Source: a virus. Taken from it: a DNA stretch of 64,000 bases. Below, piece after piece: positions 1-8,228 of this stretch. Position 1 is the first letter of the stretch. Each line of letters opens with the position of its first letter. The notes beneath the pieces were generated by a model. That model was not told the DNA's origin. It saw nothing but the letters and a program-made list of their open reading frames with translations, and ran no database searches. Where the stretch lies: positions 1 through 64,000 of the IMG/VR virus record IMGVR_UViG_3300009527_000006. The stretch is one strand, 5' to 3'. The position numbers and the translations under genes were made by a program.

Positions 1-171
1 AACTCAGCCACCTTCGCGACCACTGGCAACGGAGGCACCGACGCCATTATTTACACCTACAGCAACGGCAACACGCTTCGAGTGCAAAACAATGGTGAGG
101 TGAGAGTTGTAGATGGAGACGGCTTCATACAGGGCGCTACAGTCCAGCTCCAGCTAACCGCCGCCGTTTAA
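1..171 (+). CDS. C-terminal end of an unidentified structural-type protein (partial)
   Basis: The reading frame is open from the window edge to TAA at 169-171, giving the last 56 residues. The peptide is rich in Gly, Asn and Thr and ends in a hydrophobic beta-strand-like stretch (ATVQLQLTAAV), typical of fibre or decoration proteins, but I recognise no family. Its codons are visibly more G+C-rich than the genes that follow, so it may be a recently exchanged segment. A hairpin and a late promoter separate it from the next gene. The start lies outside the window. Confidence 0.6.
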   Translation, partial: NSATFATTGNGGTDAIIYTYSNGNTLRVQNNGEVRVVDGDGFIQGATVQLQLTAAV

Positions 172-192
172 TAGTCACTTCAAAAACCCGCT

Positions 193-214
193 AGCAGACC
201 GGGAATAGTCTGCT
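193..214. terminator. Hairpin between structural genes
   Basis: Inverted repeat AGCAGAC/GTCTGCT around an 8-nt loop, directly after the first gene. It is followed by A7 on the plus strand, and an A5 run lies further upstream. It may act as a terminator or processing site; the lack of a T-run on the plus strand makes this uncertain. Confidence 0.4.
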
Positions 215-231
215 AAAAAAACCGTAAAACT

Positions 232-239
232 TATAAATA
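232..239 (+). promoter_or_regulatory. T4-type late promoter
   Basis: Exact TATAAATA, 6 nt before the ATG at 246. This is the best match in the window to the T4 late-promoter consensus. Confidence 0.75.
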
Positions 240-245
240 ACTAAT

Positions 246-683
246 ATGCCCACACAAGCAACACAGGACATTATCAACGATCATTTAGATGCAGTTTCAG
301 ACGAATTAGCTGAAGCCACTGCACTAAGAAATAAAGTTAGCGTAGTTTCTGCCGCACAAGCATCATTGCAATCTGCATATGATACACTTGTTGCTGCATC
401 CACTGCCACACAAGAGCAACTCCAACTTGCACTAACAACTGCCCTTGCACAAAACACCACACTTGAAGGACAACTAACTCAACTAGGTATTGATCTATCA
501 ACCATCACTACTGAAGAAGGTGTAGAAGAAGCTGCTAGAATTGCTGCTGAGGCTGCTCTTGCTACTGCTAATGCAGACTTAGCTACTGCTAACGACGACC
601 TTGCTGCCGCATTAACGGCACTACAAGACGCTATTGCAGACCTTGCAAGTGACGACTCTGCAAATGCTGCGGCTGTTGCATAA
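246..683 (+). CDS. Alanine-rich coiled-coil protein, unknown function
   Basis: A 145-residue protein made almost wholly of Ala, Thr, Leu, Asp and Gln in heptad-like order, predicted to be one long helix or trimeric coiled coil. There is no signal peptide or catalytic motif. An exact late promoter ends 6 nt before its ATG and a strong hairpin follows, so it forms a single-gene late unit. Position among virion genes suggests a fibre shaft or tail accessory protein; this is inference. I do not recognise a named family. Confidence 0.7.
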   Translation: MPTQATQDIINDHLDAVSDELAEATALRNKVSVVSAAQASLQSAYDTLVAASTATQEQLQLALTTALAQNTTLEGQLTQLGIDLSTITTEEGVEEAARIAAEAALATANADLATANDDLAAALTALQDAIADLASDDSANAAAVA

Positions 684-710
684 TTGATATAAAGTAATCA
701 ATATATAAAA

Positions 711-742
711 AGAACCGTATAGAGAAATCTATACGGTTCTTT
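711..742. terminator. Bidirectional rho-independent terminator
   Basis: Perfect 12-bp stem (AGAACCGTATAG with CTATACGGTTCT), 6-nt loop, followed by a short T-run on the plus strand and preceded by A-rich sequence that gives T's on the other strand. Confidence 0.8.
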
Positions 743-750
743 CATAAATA
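743..750 (+). promoter_or_regulatory. Late promoter
   Basis: CATAAATA ending 5 nt before the ATG at 756, immediately after the terminator stem. Confidence 0.7.
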
Positions 751-755
751 ACTAC

Positions 756-1277
756 ATGGCTTTACTTTCCGATATTGATAATTGCTTTTCACCGATGGAC
801 GGGATTCGCAGACCTATAAATTTTTCCAGATGCTATGTAGATACTGCGACTAATGATCAGTATATACGTTTTTACTATGATAATGGACAGACTAGATATA
901 TTAACATCACGTCTGAACCTCCTATTGCATATGGACCTGAAAATGAGGATTTTCCCACCACTCTTGTAGAAGTGGATTGTAATGATGTAAATGATAATGT
1001 TGGAAACTGGACAGACAGTTCTGGGACATATAGCACTTCTGGAACACCGCTACAAATTGCAGCAGCATCAATAGGAAGAAAATATTTATTTTTCCAAAAA
1101 CACGGAACAGATACAGTATACCTCAATATAGGAGGTGTTGCTAGTGTAAGTTCAGGTTCTATAGTTTTAGATCAACCTAATCAGATAATTGCTTTTGTTC
1201 ATGATTTTGTTCCAGATGGAGCAATTTCTATTTTTTCGGCAACTGCACCTATCAACTATACTCTCAAAACAGCATAA
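756..1277 (+). CDS. Predicted beta-rich virion protein (fibre or decoration)
   Basis: A 173-residue protein with alternating hydrophobic/polar strands and no signal peptide. The last 70 residues (from about IAAASIGRKYLFFQKHG) resemble compact beta-sandwich domains found at the ends of phage adhesins and head fibres, but this is a fold impression rather than a family match. It is driven by its own late promoter and its stop codon overlaps the next start (TAATG), so the nuclease gene downstream is probably translationally coupled. Confidence 0.65.
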   Translation: MALLSDIDNCFSPMDGIRRPINFSRCYVDTATNDQYIRFYYDNGQTRYINITSEPPIAYGPENEDFPTTLVEVDCNDVNDNVGNWTDSSGTYSTSGTPLQIAAASIGRKYLFFQKHGTDTVYLNIGGVASVSSGSIVLDQPNQIIAFVHDFVPDGAISIFSATAPINYTLKTA

Positions 1278-1708
1278 TGAAAGAGCCTTTGTGGAAAAAT
1301 CTTCCTCCAGAAGAAGAAATATCTAATTATTTCGGATTTGTATATAAAATAACTCATCCAGAAACTGGGAAATATTATATAGGTAAAAAACAATTTTATA
1401 GAAATGTAAAATTACCTCCTACCAAAAAAATAAAAAGAAATAGGCGAGTTTCTAAAGAGAGTGATTGGAAGACATATTGGGGAAGTTCTAGAGAATTATT
1501 AGCTTTTATTGAAGAAAAAGGCATTGCTACATTTGAAAGAGAAATAATTCATTTAACAACCTGTAAATGGGAGAGTTCGTATTTAGAAGCAGTAGAACAA
1601 ATAAAGCATAATGTCCTATTAGATGATAAAAGTTTTAATGGTATACTCAATTTAAGAATAAACAAAGTTCCTAAAGCACTTAGAGACAAGTACATATTAA
1701 ATAAATAA
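1277..1708 (+). CDS. GIY-YIG family endonuclease
   Basis: A 143-residue protein whose first 45 residues hold a GIY-YIG signature: FVYKI near residue 16 and YYIGKK near residue 29. Later conserved-looking elements are SDWKTYWGSS, an ERE segment containing the likely metal-binding Glu, and a YLEAVEQ helix. Small stand-alone GIY-YIG proteins like this occur in T4-like phages of aquatic bacteria and presumably nick or cut DNA, for example during recombination or packaging. Its start overlaps the stop of the preceding gene by one base. There is no DNA-binding tail typical of large homing enzymes, so a resident phage role is more likely than intron homing. Confidence 0.75.
   Translation: MKEPLWKNLPPEEEISNYFGFVYKITHPETGKYYIGKKQFYRNVKLPPTKKIKRNRRVSKESDWKTYWGSSRELLAFIEEKGIATFEREIIHLTTCKWESSYLEAVEQIKHNVLLDDKSFNGILNLRINKVPKALRDKYILNK
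1701..1707 (+). promoter_or_regulatory. Late promoter
   Basis: ATAAATA overlapping the end of the nuclease gene, 7 nt before the ATG at 1715. Confidence 0.6.
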
Positions 1709-1714
1709 TTAACA

Positions 1715-2443
1715 ATGACTTCATTTCGAGATTATTTTTATTTCCTTCTAGAAAATAAACAAACTTCATTAGAATTATTAAAAAAATTATTTCCAAATGA
1801 TCACTCATTACAACAATCTATTTTTCAATTAGATGAAACACCTAGTAAAGGTGATATTTCAACAATAGTTAAATTATATTTTTCAGCAAATAGAGACTTA
1901 AATCAATTATCCAGTTATCTTAAAAAATACTATAAACTAAAAAGAAATAATATTAAATTTCAGCTTCCAACTGATTTTATTTCTTTTACTGAAAAAATAG
2001 ATCAATTAGAATATAAACAATCTCAAAAATTAAAACCAGTTGATAATTCTACAGTAAAAATAACTGAAGGTGAAGATGAAAATAAATTAGCAGAAGATCA
2101 ATATTTAATAATTTACAAAGCACATTCACAAAGAGCATGTGTGAAATATGGAGAAGGATATACTTTTTGTATTTCTCGTTCTGCTGGAGGTAATATGTAT
2201 AATAATTATAGATTATCTAAAGATTCTACATTTTATTTTATATTTTTCAAAAATGTTCCAAAAAGCAATCCTAAACATGTTTTGGTATTAGATAAAACTA
2301 GTGATGGGTGGGAATGGACATTTGCAGATAATGCTACTGAAAAAACTACATGGAATGAAGTAATTTCTACTTTTCCTTCTTTAGAAAAATATGAACATTT
2401 ATTTGTTAATAAACCTAAAACACCGGAGGAAAATAAAAAATAG
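1715..2443 (+). CDS. Unknown phage protein with Cys/Gly/Tyr motif domain
   Basis: A 242-residue protein. Residues 1-110 are helical and charged. Residues about 135-205 contain a compact motif set (RACVKYGEGYTFCIS, GGNMYNNYR, FYFIFFK) followed by VLD and WEWTFADN. This looks like a small enzyme-like or binding domain, and a similar Cys-Gly-Gly-Tyr arrangement appears in the 701-residue protein at 11318-13423. I recognise no named function. The repeat protein gene begins 6 nt downstream, so the two probably act together. Confidence 0.65.
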   Translation: MTSFRDYFYFLLENKQTSLELLKKLFPNDHSLQQSIFQLDETPSKGDISTIVKLYFSANRDLNQLSSYLKKYYKLKRNNIKFQLPTDFISFTEKIDQLEYKQSQKLKPVDNSTVKITEGEDENKLAEDQYLIIYKAHSQRACVKYGEGYTFCISRSAGGNMYNNYRLSKDSTFYFIFFKNVPKSNPKHVLVLDKTSDGWEWTFADNATEKTTWNEVISTFPSLEKYEHLFVNKPKTPEENKK

Positions 2444-2448
2444 TAGAT

Positions 2449-3474
2449 TTGAAGAAATTTGAATATAAACAATCATTAGAAATGTTCAAATCATTTGATG
2501 CTGATACGAGATTGGTAGTATTAACATCTGGAATTGCTATTATTGATGAAATTTATGACACATTAAATTTAGAATTGAAAAATGAATATGTTTCTCAAGG
2601 ACCGAATTTAACTGAAAACCAAGTAAATGATATTAGTAAAAATAGTAGTCTAAGAAAAAGATATGTTGAAAGACGGGATATTAGTTTTACGCAAATGGTA
2701 AATACTGGTAAATATGAATTTAATAATTTGGATTTAGAAGTAAAATCAATTCAAATTAAAATAGAAGAAGGAAGAAGTAAAGCACAGAAGATAGTAGATA
2801 GTTATTCTGGAGGAAATTTAAATTTAAGATATATGTGGTTAATAGAATTACCTGATATGTCTAAAATAGATGTGACTGGTGATTTTTTGTGCGCATATAA
2901 TGAACTTGCATCGTTGAAAGGTTGTCCTAGAAGTGTTGTTGGAAGTTTTCATTGTAGCAATAATCAATTATCAACATTAGAAGGTTCTCCTAGTAGAGTT
3001 GGAGGTGATTTTTATTGCAATTATAATAAATTAAAAACACTAGAAGGTGCTCCTAGTAGGGTTGGAGGTGATTTTGAGTGCAATTTTAATAATTTAATAA
3101 CATTAGAAGGTGCTCCTAGTAGTGTTGGAAGAGGTTTTTATTGTAATGATAATAAATTAACAACACTACTAGGTGCTCCTAGTAGTGTTGGAGGATTTTT
3201 TAATTGTAAGGTTAATAAATTAACAACACTACTAGGAGCACCTAGTAGTGTTGGAAGAAGTTTCTATTGCAATTATAATAAGCTAATAACATTAGAAGGT
3301 TCTCCTAGTAGTGTTGGAGGAAGTTTTGAGTGTGATACTAATTCTGATTTAATTTCATTAAAAGGTGCTCCGGCAAAAATAGGGGCAAGATTTCTTTACC
3401 CTGATAAATTTACAGAAGAAGACGCTGACACTGCAATGACAGAGCGGAGAAAGCAACTATCTATACAACAGTAG
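2449..3474 (+). CDS. Tandem-repeat (leucine-rich-like) protein
   Basis: A 341-residue protein with a helical N-terminal third and about eight near-identical 20-residue repeats from about residue 155 to 320, of the form F-x-C-x-x-N-x-L-x-x-L-x-G-x-P-x-x-V-G-G. Regular spacing of Leu, Asn and Cys implies a solenoid, as in leucine-rich repeats. The DNA repeats are also nearly identical 60-mers, so copy number may vary by recombination. The first in-frame start is TTG at 2449, with an ATG at 2482 as alternative; neither has a clear ribosome binding site. Likely a binding scaffold; the target is unknown. Confidence 0.65.
   Translation: MKKFEYKQSLEMFKSFDADTRLVVLTSGIAIIDEIYDTLNLELKNEYVSQGPNLTENQVNDISKNSSLRKRYVERRDISFTQMVNTGKYEFNNLDLEVKSIQIKIEEGRSKAQKIVDSYSGGNLNLRYMWLIELPDMSKIDVTGDFLCAYNELASLKGCPRSVVGSFHCSNNQLSTLEGSPSRVGGDFYCNYNKLKTLEGAPSRVGGDFECNFNNLITLEGAPSSVGRGFYCNDNKLTTLLGAPSSVGGFFNCKVNKLTTLLGAPSSVGRSFYCNYNKLITLEGSPSSVGGSFECDTNSDLISLKGAPAKIGARFLYPDKFTEEDADTAMTERRKQLSIQQ
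2930..3345 (+). repeat. Seven to eight tandem 60-bp coding repeats
   Basis: In-frame 60-nt units containing GGTGCTCCTAGTAGTGTTGG-like cores, differing by a few bases. They encode the solenoid of the 2449-3474 protein. Confidence 0.85.
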
Positions 3475-3483
3475 TTATATATC

Positions 3484-3789
3484 CTACATATTGTCTGTCT
3501 CTTTGTCCAATTTATAGTAAGCAATATTTATAAGAGATGCCACTCTTTCTAGTAGAAAGGAAACTATAGTTGAAGCCAGCGCAAATGGAAATACATATTC
3601 TTTAGTAAGATATATGGCAGATAGTAGCATACCAGACCAAAATCCGGTACACATTGAACACGAAAATAATTCTTTCAAAATAGAAATCTTTGACCATAAA
3701 GGTCTTAGCCCCATCTTATCCATAATAACACTGTCTACTATGATTATAGTCAAACCTGCGGATGCCAAAAGAAGAAAAAATACATTCAT
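3484..3789 (-). CDS. Small membrane protein with CxxCxGFW motif
   Basis: A 101-residue protein with hydrophobic segments near residues 2-20, 50-62 and 66-80. Between the first two lies CSMCTGFWSG, a Cys-x-x-Cys-x-Gly-Phe-Trp signature seen in small phage and bacterial membrane proteins of the DUF1360 type. It faces the repeat gene convergently, with 9 nt between the stops. Function unknown; inner-membrane location is predicted from the helices. Confidence 0.6.
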   Translation of the reverse strand: MNVFFLLLASAGLTIIIVDSVIMDKMGLRPLWSKISILKELFSCSMCTGFWSGMLLSAIYLTKEYVFPFALASTIVSFLLERVASLINIAYYKLDKETDNM

Positions 3790-3901
3790 ATGATCTAATT
3801 AGCGAAAAATTAGCGCATTTCATTAAAGTATTGTTTTTTATATACTTGTTATTAAATATTTCAATAAAAAAAAAATAGCATTTACTATAGTGTTAAATGG
3901 T

Positions 3902-4660
3902 ATGCCTTATATTAAAAAACAAGCGGAAATAATACCTAAAGTCTTTGATCACTGGTATATAGTAGAAGGATATTCGTTTCCTGTGAAAGATACTAGATGG
4001 TGTAGAAATATCAATACATCTCAATTTACTAAAAACTTACTATCTATAGATGGGACGACTGAATTTTTAGATTCGATAAAAAATGAGAACATAACAATAA
4101 TAAGAAAAAATGATGGATGGCAGGGAAAAGTTGAAATGTGCAATTCATTTGCTTCAGAGTTAGATGAGTGTATTTTGATGGAATTTGATGTTGATGAAAT
4201 ATGGAATGAAGGCGTTCTTAATCAAGTATTAAATTTTTCTGAAAATAATCCTATGTTTGATGCTATGCTATTCAATTGTAATTATTACGTAGGAACTAAT
4301 CATAAACTCATTGGTGAAAATTGTTATGGAAATAAAAAAGGCGAATGGCTGAGACTTTGGAACATTAAAAAGCCGTCCTATTGGATTTCACATGAGCCAC
4401 CTAGATTAAATACTACGCAAAAATATCTATCTAAAGAATTTACTAAAAACATGGGATGGATATTTGACCATTATGCTTATGTAACAGAGTCTCAACTAAA
4501 ATTTAAGGAAAATTATTATGGTTATCAAAATGCCGTAGAGCAGTGGAAAGCATTGCAACAAGTTAAAGATTTTCCAGTGAATTTGAAAGATTATTTTTCT
4601 TGGGTGTCGGATCATGCTCAAGTTGATTATGTGAAACAACTTCCTCATAATTTTGACTAG
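3902..4660 (+). CDS. Glycosyltransferase-like protein
   Basis: About 252 residues. The chain begins close to a typical fold start (PYIKKQAEIIPKVFDHWYIVEG), followed by a substrate loop (WQGKVEMCN) and the acidic metal-binding motif EFDVDEIW, as in family 2 or 92-like glycosyltransferases, then RLWN and a WISHEPPR segment. It would transfer a sugar to phage DNA, a virion protein or host glycan. A GTG at 3890 is an alternative start, but a TATAGT hexamer overlaps it, favouring the ATG at 3902. The N terminus is a little short compared with relatives. Its pathway is not indicated by its neighbours. Confidence 0.65.
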   Translation: MPYIKKQAEIIPKVFDHWYIVEGYSFPVKDTRWCRNINTSQFTKNLLSIDGTTEFLDSIKNENITIIRKNDGWQGKVEMCNSFASELDECILMEFDVDEIWNEGVLNQVLNFSENNPMFDAMLFNCNYYVGTNHKLIGENCYGNKKGEWLRLWNIKKPSYWISHEPPRLNTTQKYLSKEFTKNMGWIFDHYAYVTESQLKFKENYYGYQNAVEQWKALQQVKDFPVNLKDYFSWVSDHAQVDYVKQLPHNFD

Positions 4661-4678
4661 ATATTTTTTAATTACAGG

Positions 4679-4684
4679 TAAATA
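4679..4684 (+). promoter_or_regulatory. Late promoter
   Basis: TAAATA ending 5 nt before the ATG of the prohead protease gene. Confidence 0.55.
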
Positions 4685-4689
4685 ATACT

Positions 4690-5370
4690 ATGCCAATTAT
4701 CAGAAAACTTATTGTTGAACATCCTTGCTATGATGTTGAACCGTTGATGGAAAGAAAAAATTTAGATCAAGAACCTAGATATTATTTCACTGGTCAATAT
4801 CTAATGCTATCCAGAAAAAATAAGAATAATAGAATTTATGAAGAAAGTGAAATGCTTCCTGCTATTGACCGATATATCGCAGATTATGTCAAGCACAATC
4901 GCGGTGGAGGAGAATGTAATCACTCATTAGAGCCCGAAATGAAACTTGATAGATTGGCCCACAAAATTGTAGAATTGAAAAGAGATACATCTGAACCAGA
5001 TTTTTATATAGGAAAATCTGAAATTCTCACAGAAAATCCTCCCGGAAAAATACTAGCCGGACTTATTAAGCACAACGTAAATTGGGGTCTTAGTTCTAAA
5101 TGTCTGGGCCAGATAGAAGAGTCTGAAAGAGGTAATCTTGTAAAATCTCCTATCATTCTGGGAGTAGATGCAGTATGGGACGCATCTGCAAATACTAAGT
5201 TTATTAACGGAATATATGAAGAGCGTGAATGGATAATTGGTGATGACCAGAAAGTATACGAAGCATTTCAAGGATTTTCCAAGGCTCATACAAATTACAT
5301 TTCCAAACATCGTTCAGAGGTCAATGCTCACATCATAGAGCAATTATCTAAATTCTTAAAATCACTGTAA
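4690..5370 (+). CDS. 21: Prohead core protease (T4 gp21 type)
   Basis: A 226-residue serine protease that in T4-like phages sits in the prohead core and cleaves scaffold and capsid proteins before packaging. Visible family features are NRIYEESEML near residue 47, GGGECNHSLEP with the candidate catalytic His78, LDRLAHKI, and GLSSKCLG with the candidate nucleophile Ser135 or Ser136. Length fits gp21 (about 212). Order along the strand is protease, (unknown), small core protein, scaffold, major capsid, as in T4, but interrupted by a minus-strand block. A late promoter lies directly upstream. Confidence 0.88.
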   Translation: MPIIRKLIVEHPCYDVEPLMERKNLDQEPRYYFTGQYLMLSRKNKNNRIYEESEMLPAIDRYIADYVKHNRGGGECNHSLEPEMKLDRLAHKIVELKRDTSEPDFYIGKSEILTENPPGKILAGLIKHNVNWGLSSKCLGQIEESERGNLVKSPIILGVDAVWDASANTKFINGIYEEREWIIGDDQKVYEAFQGFSKAHTNYISKHRSEVNAHIIEQLSKFLKSL

Positions 5371-5374
5371 CTTT

Positions 5375-5914
5375 ATGACTGCAAAATTTGACAAAACATT
5401 AAAGGAAATGTTTCCTGATATTATTGATATGATCCCTGTAGGAGACATAACTGTGACAAAAGAGTATCCAGAAGATACTGAAGAAGAACCTATTGCGGAA
5501 GATATTTCAGAAACAGAAATTGCTACAAAGATAATAGAAAAAACTAAAAAATTGAGAAAAAAGATAGGTCAAGAATCTTACCACTATGCTAAGCAAATTA
5601 TAGACCTTGCAGAAAAATTATTAGATATTCATCCTCAAATAGAAATAGTTCAATTAGAAGAGTCTGTCAAAGATGATATTCTGATAGCATACAAAAGACT
5701 CTCTAGAAAGGGTTCTAGCACAACCGTCACTATTCCAGAATTAGCAGTTGAAGTAGGAATTCCATTAGACGATCTTAAAAAAGAACTTTTAGAAATCAAT
5801 GACACTAATTATGGAGGTTTATATCTTGAACCTCATGATAAACCTAATAGATTGAGTGACGGAGAAAAGCACTTTTTGATTAAAAATATATACTATGGAG
5901 TAGGGAGTTTCTAA
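5375..5914 (+). CDS. Unknown late protein downstream of prohead protease
   Basis: A 179-residue protein starting 4 nt after the protease stop, so co-transcribed. The N-terminal 50 residues are acidic (EDTEEEPIAEDISETE), the centre is helical, and residues about 120-150 (VTIPELAVEVGIPLDDLKKELLE) read like a winged-helix or HTH unit. It could be a head-assembly accessory factor by position only. A strong terminator follows. Confidence 0.6.
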   Translation: MTAKFDKTLKEMFPDIIDMIPVGDITVTKEYPEDTEEEPIAEDISETEIATKIIEKTKKLRKKIGQESYHYAKQIIDLAEKLLDIHPQIEIVQLEESVKDDILIAYKRLSRKGSSTTVTIPELAVEVGIPLDDLKKELLEINDTNYGGLYLEPHDKPNRLSDGEKHFLIKNIYYGVGSF

Positions 5915-5918
5915 AAAC

Positions 5919-5965
5919 AAAAATCCGATAAATCTTAAATTTATCGGATTTTTGTTTTTTTTTTT
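5919..5965. terminator. Strong terminator after the prohead protease unit
   Basis: AAATCCGATAAAT pairs with ATTTATCGGATTT around a short loop and is followed by TTTTTG and T12. It ends the plus-strand unit and also faces the convergent minus-strand genes. Confidence 0.85.
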
Positions 5966-6069
5966 ACTAAACACTGCTATTTGCTATTAGTAGCAACCTG
6001 AATGCTCTCAAGTAATAATAATTTCTGCCGCGTTTAGCAAAACAAAAATGTTTATTACATGGATACTTC

Positions 6070-6453
6070 TTACACAGATGAAATTTCAATGTCATGATTT
6101 TTAATAGGCTCTTCTTTTTCAGATGTTGTTATTACTGAATTTATAGATTTTTCTAATTCATCTTTCCAATCTTTCCTCGAAAGTTTAACTGATAAAATTT
6201 TATCTCTTTGAATATCACTTTTCAGAGATTTCAAATTTATTTTAAGAGAAATAAACATTTCAAAGGGGGTAGTTAACACTAGAGTAGAATGATGAACATT
6301 ATTTTCATCATAAATTTTGGCAGAAACACCTACAATAGTAGGGTCACTCACTGTTTCTTTGTTAATTTCTAAGAAATTGATCCATTGTTTCTTAATGAAA
6401 TTAGGAATAATAGATAAATCTACTTTAACGGTTTTGTCTAATTTATTAGTCAT
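6070..6453 (-). CDS. Unknown phage protein
   Basis: A 127-residue protein, mixed alpha/beta by hydrophobic pattern, no recognisable motif. Its start overlaps the end of the upstream minus-strand gene by 8 nt, which suggests translational coupling in the RNA-ligase operon. Confidence 0.6.
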   Translation of the reverse strand: MTNKLDKTVKVDLSIIPNFIKKQWINFLEINKETVSDPTIVGVSAKIYDENNVHHSTLVLTTPFEMFISLKINLKSLKSDIQRDKILSVKLSRKDWKDELEKSINSVITTSEKEEPIKNHDIEISSV

Positions 6454-6850
6454 CTTGTTCTATTAACCGTTTCAATTCTAAAAATTCAACAAAAATATCT
6501 GATGGTATTCCTTCTTCCTGAAATTGATCAGAATGTTTGATACTGTTAACTAAATCTATAGACTGTTCTTTAATTTTAATTAACCTAGAATATTCATTTG
6601 CCAAAAATAATACACGCTCAGAAATTTTCTCTACGGAATCCGGGATTTTCAAAATATCCCTCATCACATATGCTCTAATTTCAACAGAATTCATTTTTCT
6701 TGAAGGACAATGGCCTGATGGATAACTGTGATAGTGTTCCCATACAGAGCCATTAAATCTCCAATTAACTAATTCATCTCTTCCCGTAGCAGATGCAAGA
6801 ATTTTACCACAATCACAAATCCAGTACAAATCAGATTCATTCATTTGCAT
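6446..6850 (-). CDS. Unknown protein with Cys/His-rich N terminus
   Basis: A 134-residue protein. Residues about 10-50 contain CDCGK and a later HYHSYPSGHCPS, enough Cys and His for a small metal-binding knot, followed by a helical C-terminal half. It lies 5 nt downstream of the RNA ligase gene and overlaps the next gene, so it belongs to the same operon. An ATG at codon 3 is an alternative start. Function unknown. Confidence 0.6.
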   Translation of the reverse strand: MQMNESDLYWICDCGKILASATGRDELVNWRFNGSVWEHYHSYPSGHCPSRKMNSVEIRAYVMRDILKIPDSVEKISERVLFLANEYSRLIKIKEQSIDLVNSIKHSDQFQEEGIPSDIFVEFLELKRLIEQDD

Positions 6851-6855
6851 AGTAT

Positions 6856-8187
6856 TTAGCTCGCGTCCTCCACATCTATAAAATCTGATTTCAATTTTGC
6901 AATACCTTCCATGACACGGAACGGAAAGCTCTTGTATTTGTATAGGTCAGGACGTAATCCATAGTTATCCACTCGAACTACTACGCCTTCACAAATATGA
7001 GATGGATCATTATAATCCTCACACAGATTTTTTTCATTTTCTGCAAGAAATACTGCCTGTTGAAAAAGAGCATCTTTATTTCCATCATACACAAAAGTAT
7101 CTACAAGCGTCTTCACCACAGGAATGTTTCTTTTATTACACCAATCTACCATTTGAGAATGGCTCAGGTCCATTTCCACGCCATCAGGATTAGTATAAGA
7201 GATGCGGTATACGCAAATGTTAAATTCATCCTGCATACACCCATACTTGTAAACAACTTTTTTACCATACTTCTGAACAAAAGCATCATCTTTCAATTTA
7301 GTAACATCATGCGTTCCCATAACAGGAGCACCATTGACGTATCCAACAATCTCAAGATAGATGGTCATATTTTTTTCCAGATAGGGTTTTAAAGTTTGTA
7401 AAATATCATAACGATACTTTTCCGAGCCATGAAAACCTGTTTTATTCTCACCATCAGAACCAAGAACGACTCTACGAGTTCCAACTACATACTCATAATC
7501 AGTAACTGATTTTTTAATTTGCCGTGTTTTTTTAATGTTCCTCTTTAGTGAAGGAACGTAAATTTTATCTACAACAGTTTCAACCACTTCTTTTGCAACT
7601 GGAGTAAAGGAATAACGACCAGAAGTTCCGTGATTCTTAGAAGTTATAGTTACTAAAGAACCTTTTGGAATACTATCAATATAGTAAGATAACTGTTCAG
7701 TATCAAGATGTTCATGGAACAATGGAGTAGAATTTTTTTTCCTAGAAGTATTAGAATTTCTAGCACCAGCAGTTTTAGCATTATAAAACTTATTACATAT
7801 TTGATGTTCATTCAGTTCATCAAAAGAATCACCGAATTTAAAAACAGATATGTCATATCCGGTATACGATAGACTGTCTAGAGACATAAAAAGACCCTCA
7901 CTCTTAGTTTTTAAGAATTTCTGAACTTTAAGTTTTCTATTATCTTCTAAATAACCTTTTGCGTTCACATCAGAATTATATTCTGAATGACGGTATAGGT
8001 TATTCATCTTAGCATATTCGTCAGATAACTGAATATCAGTTGCTTCGAAAAATACTCCCAAATCACCTACTTGTACATTTTTAGATACGATAACATTAAA
8101 TCCGTATACTACAGCAGACTGAACAAAATCTGCACCGTCTATGGGGATTATTTTATCAACCTTTCCTATTCTTGCTAAATGTTTCAT
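6856..8187 (-). CDS. RNA ligase of the DRB0094 (Rnl5-like) type
   Basis: A 443-residue ATP-dependent ligase. Residues 1-50 form the N-terminal domain typical of this family (ARIGKV...GADFVQSAVVYGFNVIV...GDLGVFFEATD). The nucleotidyl-transfer motif is SKNHGTSGR with Lys184 as the expected AMP-accepting residue. Later motifs include YLEIVGYV, EGVVVRVDN and KYKSF. The family seals nicked RNA or RNA/DNA hybrids; phages commonly use such enzymes to repair cleaved tRNA during host defence, which is inference here. A sigma70-like promoter precedes it and two small genes follow in the same operon. Confidence 0.85.
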   Translation of the reverse strand: MKHLARIGKVDKIIPIDGADFVQSAVVYGFNVIVSKNVQVGDLGVFFEATDIQLSDEYAKMNNLYRHSEYNSDVNAKGYLEDNRKLKVQKFLKTKSEGLFMSLDSLSYTGYDISVFKFGDSFDELNEHQICNKFYNAKTAGARNSNTSRKKNSTPLFHEHLDTEQLSYYIDSIPKGSLVTITSKNHGTSGRYSFTPVAKEVVETVVDKIYVPSLKRNIKKTRQIKKSVTDYEYVVGTRRVVLGSDGENKTGFHGSEKYRYDILQTLKPYLEKNMTIYLEIVGYVNGAPVMGTHDVTKLKDDAFVQKYGKKVVYKYGCMQDEFNICVYRISYTNPDGVEMDLSHSQMVDWCNKRNIPVVKTLVDTFVYDGNKDALFQQAVFLAENEKNLCEDYNDPSHICEGVVVRVDNYGLRPDLYKYKSFPFRVMEGIAKLKSDFIDVEDAS

Positions 8188-8193
8188 GTTGCT

Positions 8194-8221
8194 AATGTAT
8201 CTGTTGTTGTGGGTATGTCAA
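8194..8221 (-). promoter_or_regulatory. Sigma70-like promoter for the RNA ligase operon
   Basis: On the minus strand TTGACA (8216-8221) and TACATT (8194-8199) are separated by 16 nt, with the start codon 6 nt beyond. Confidence 0.5.
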
Positions 8222-8228
8222 GTAAAAT

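Noticed and set aside
2441-2449. Readthrough joining the 1715-2443 and 2449-3474 genes
   Set aside because: The two frames differ, and stop codons separate them; no recoding signal visible.
6997-7392. Plus-strand frame opposite the RNA ligase
   Set aside because: Lies wholly antisense to a well-supported enzyme gene, with unlikely His/Ile-rich composition.
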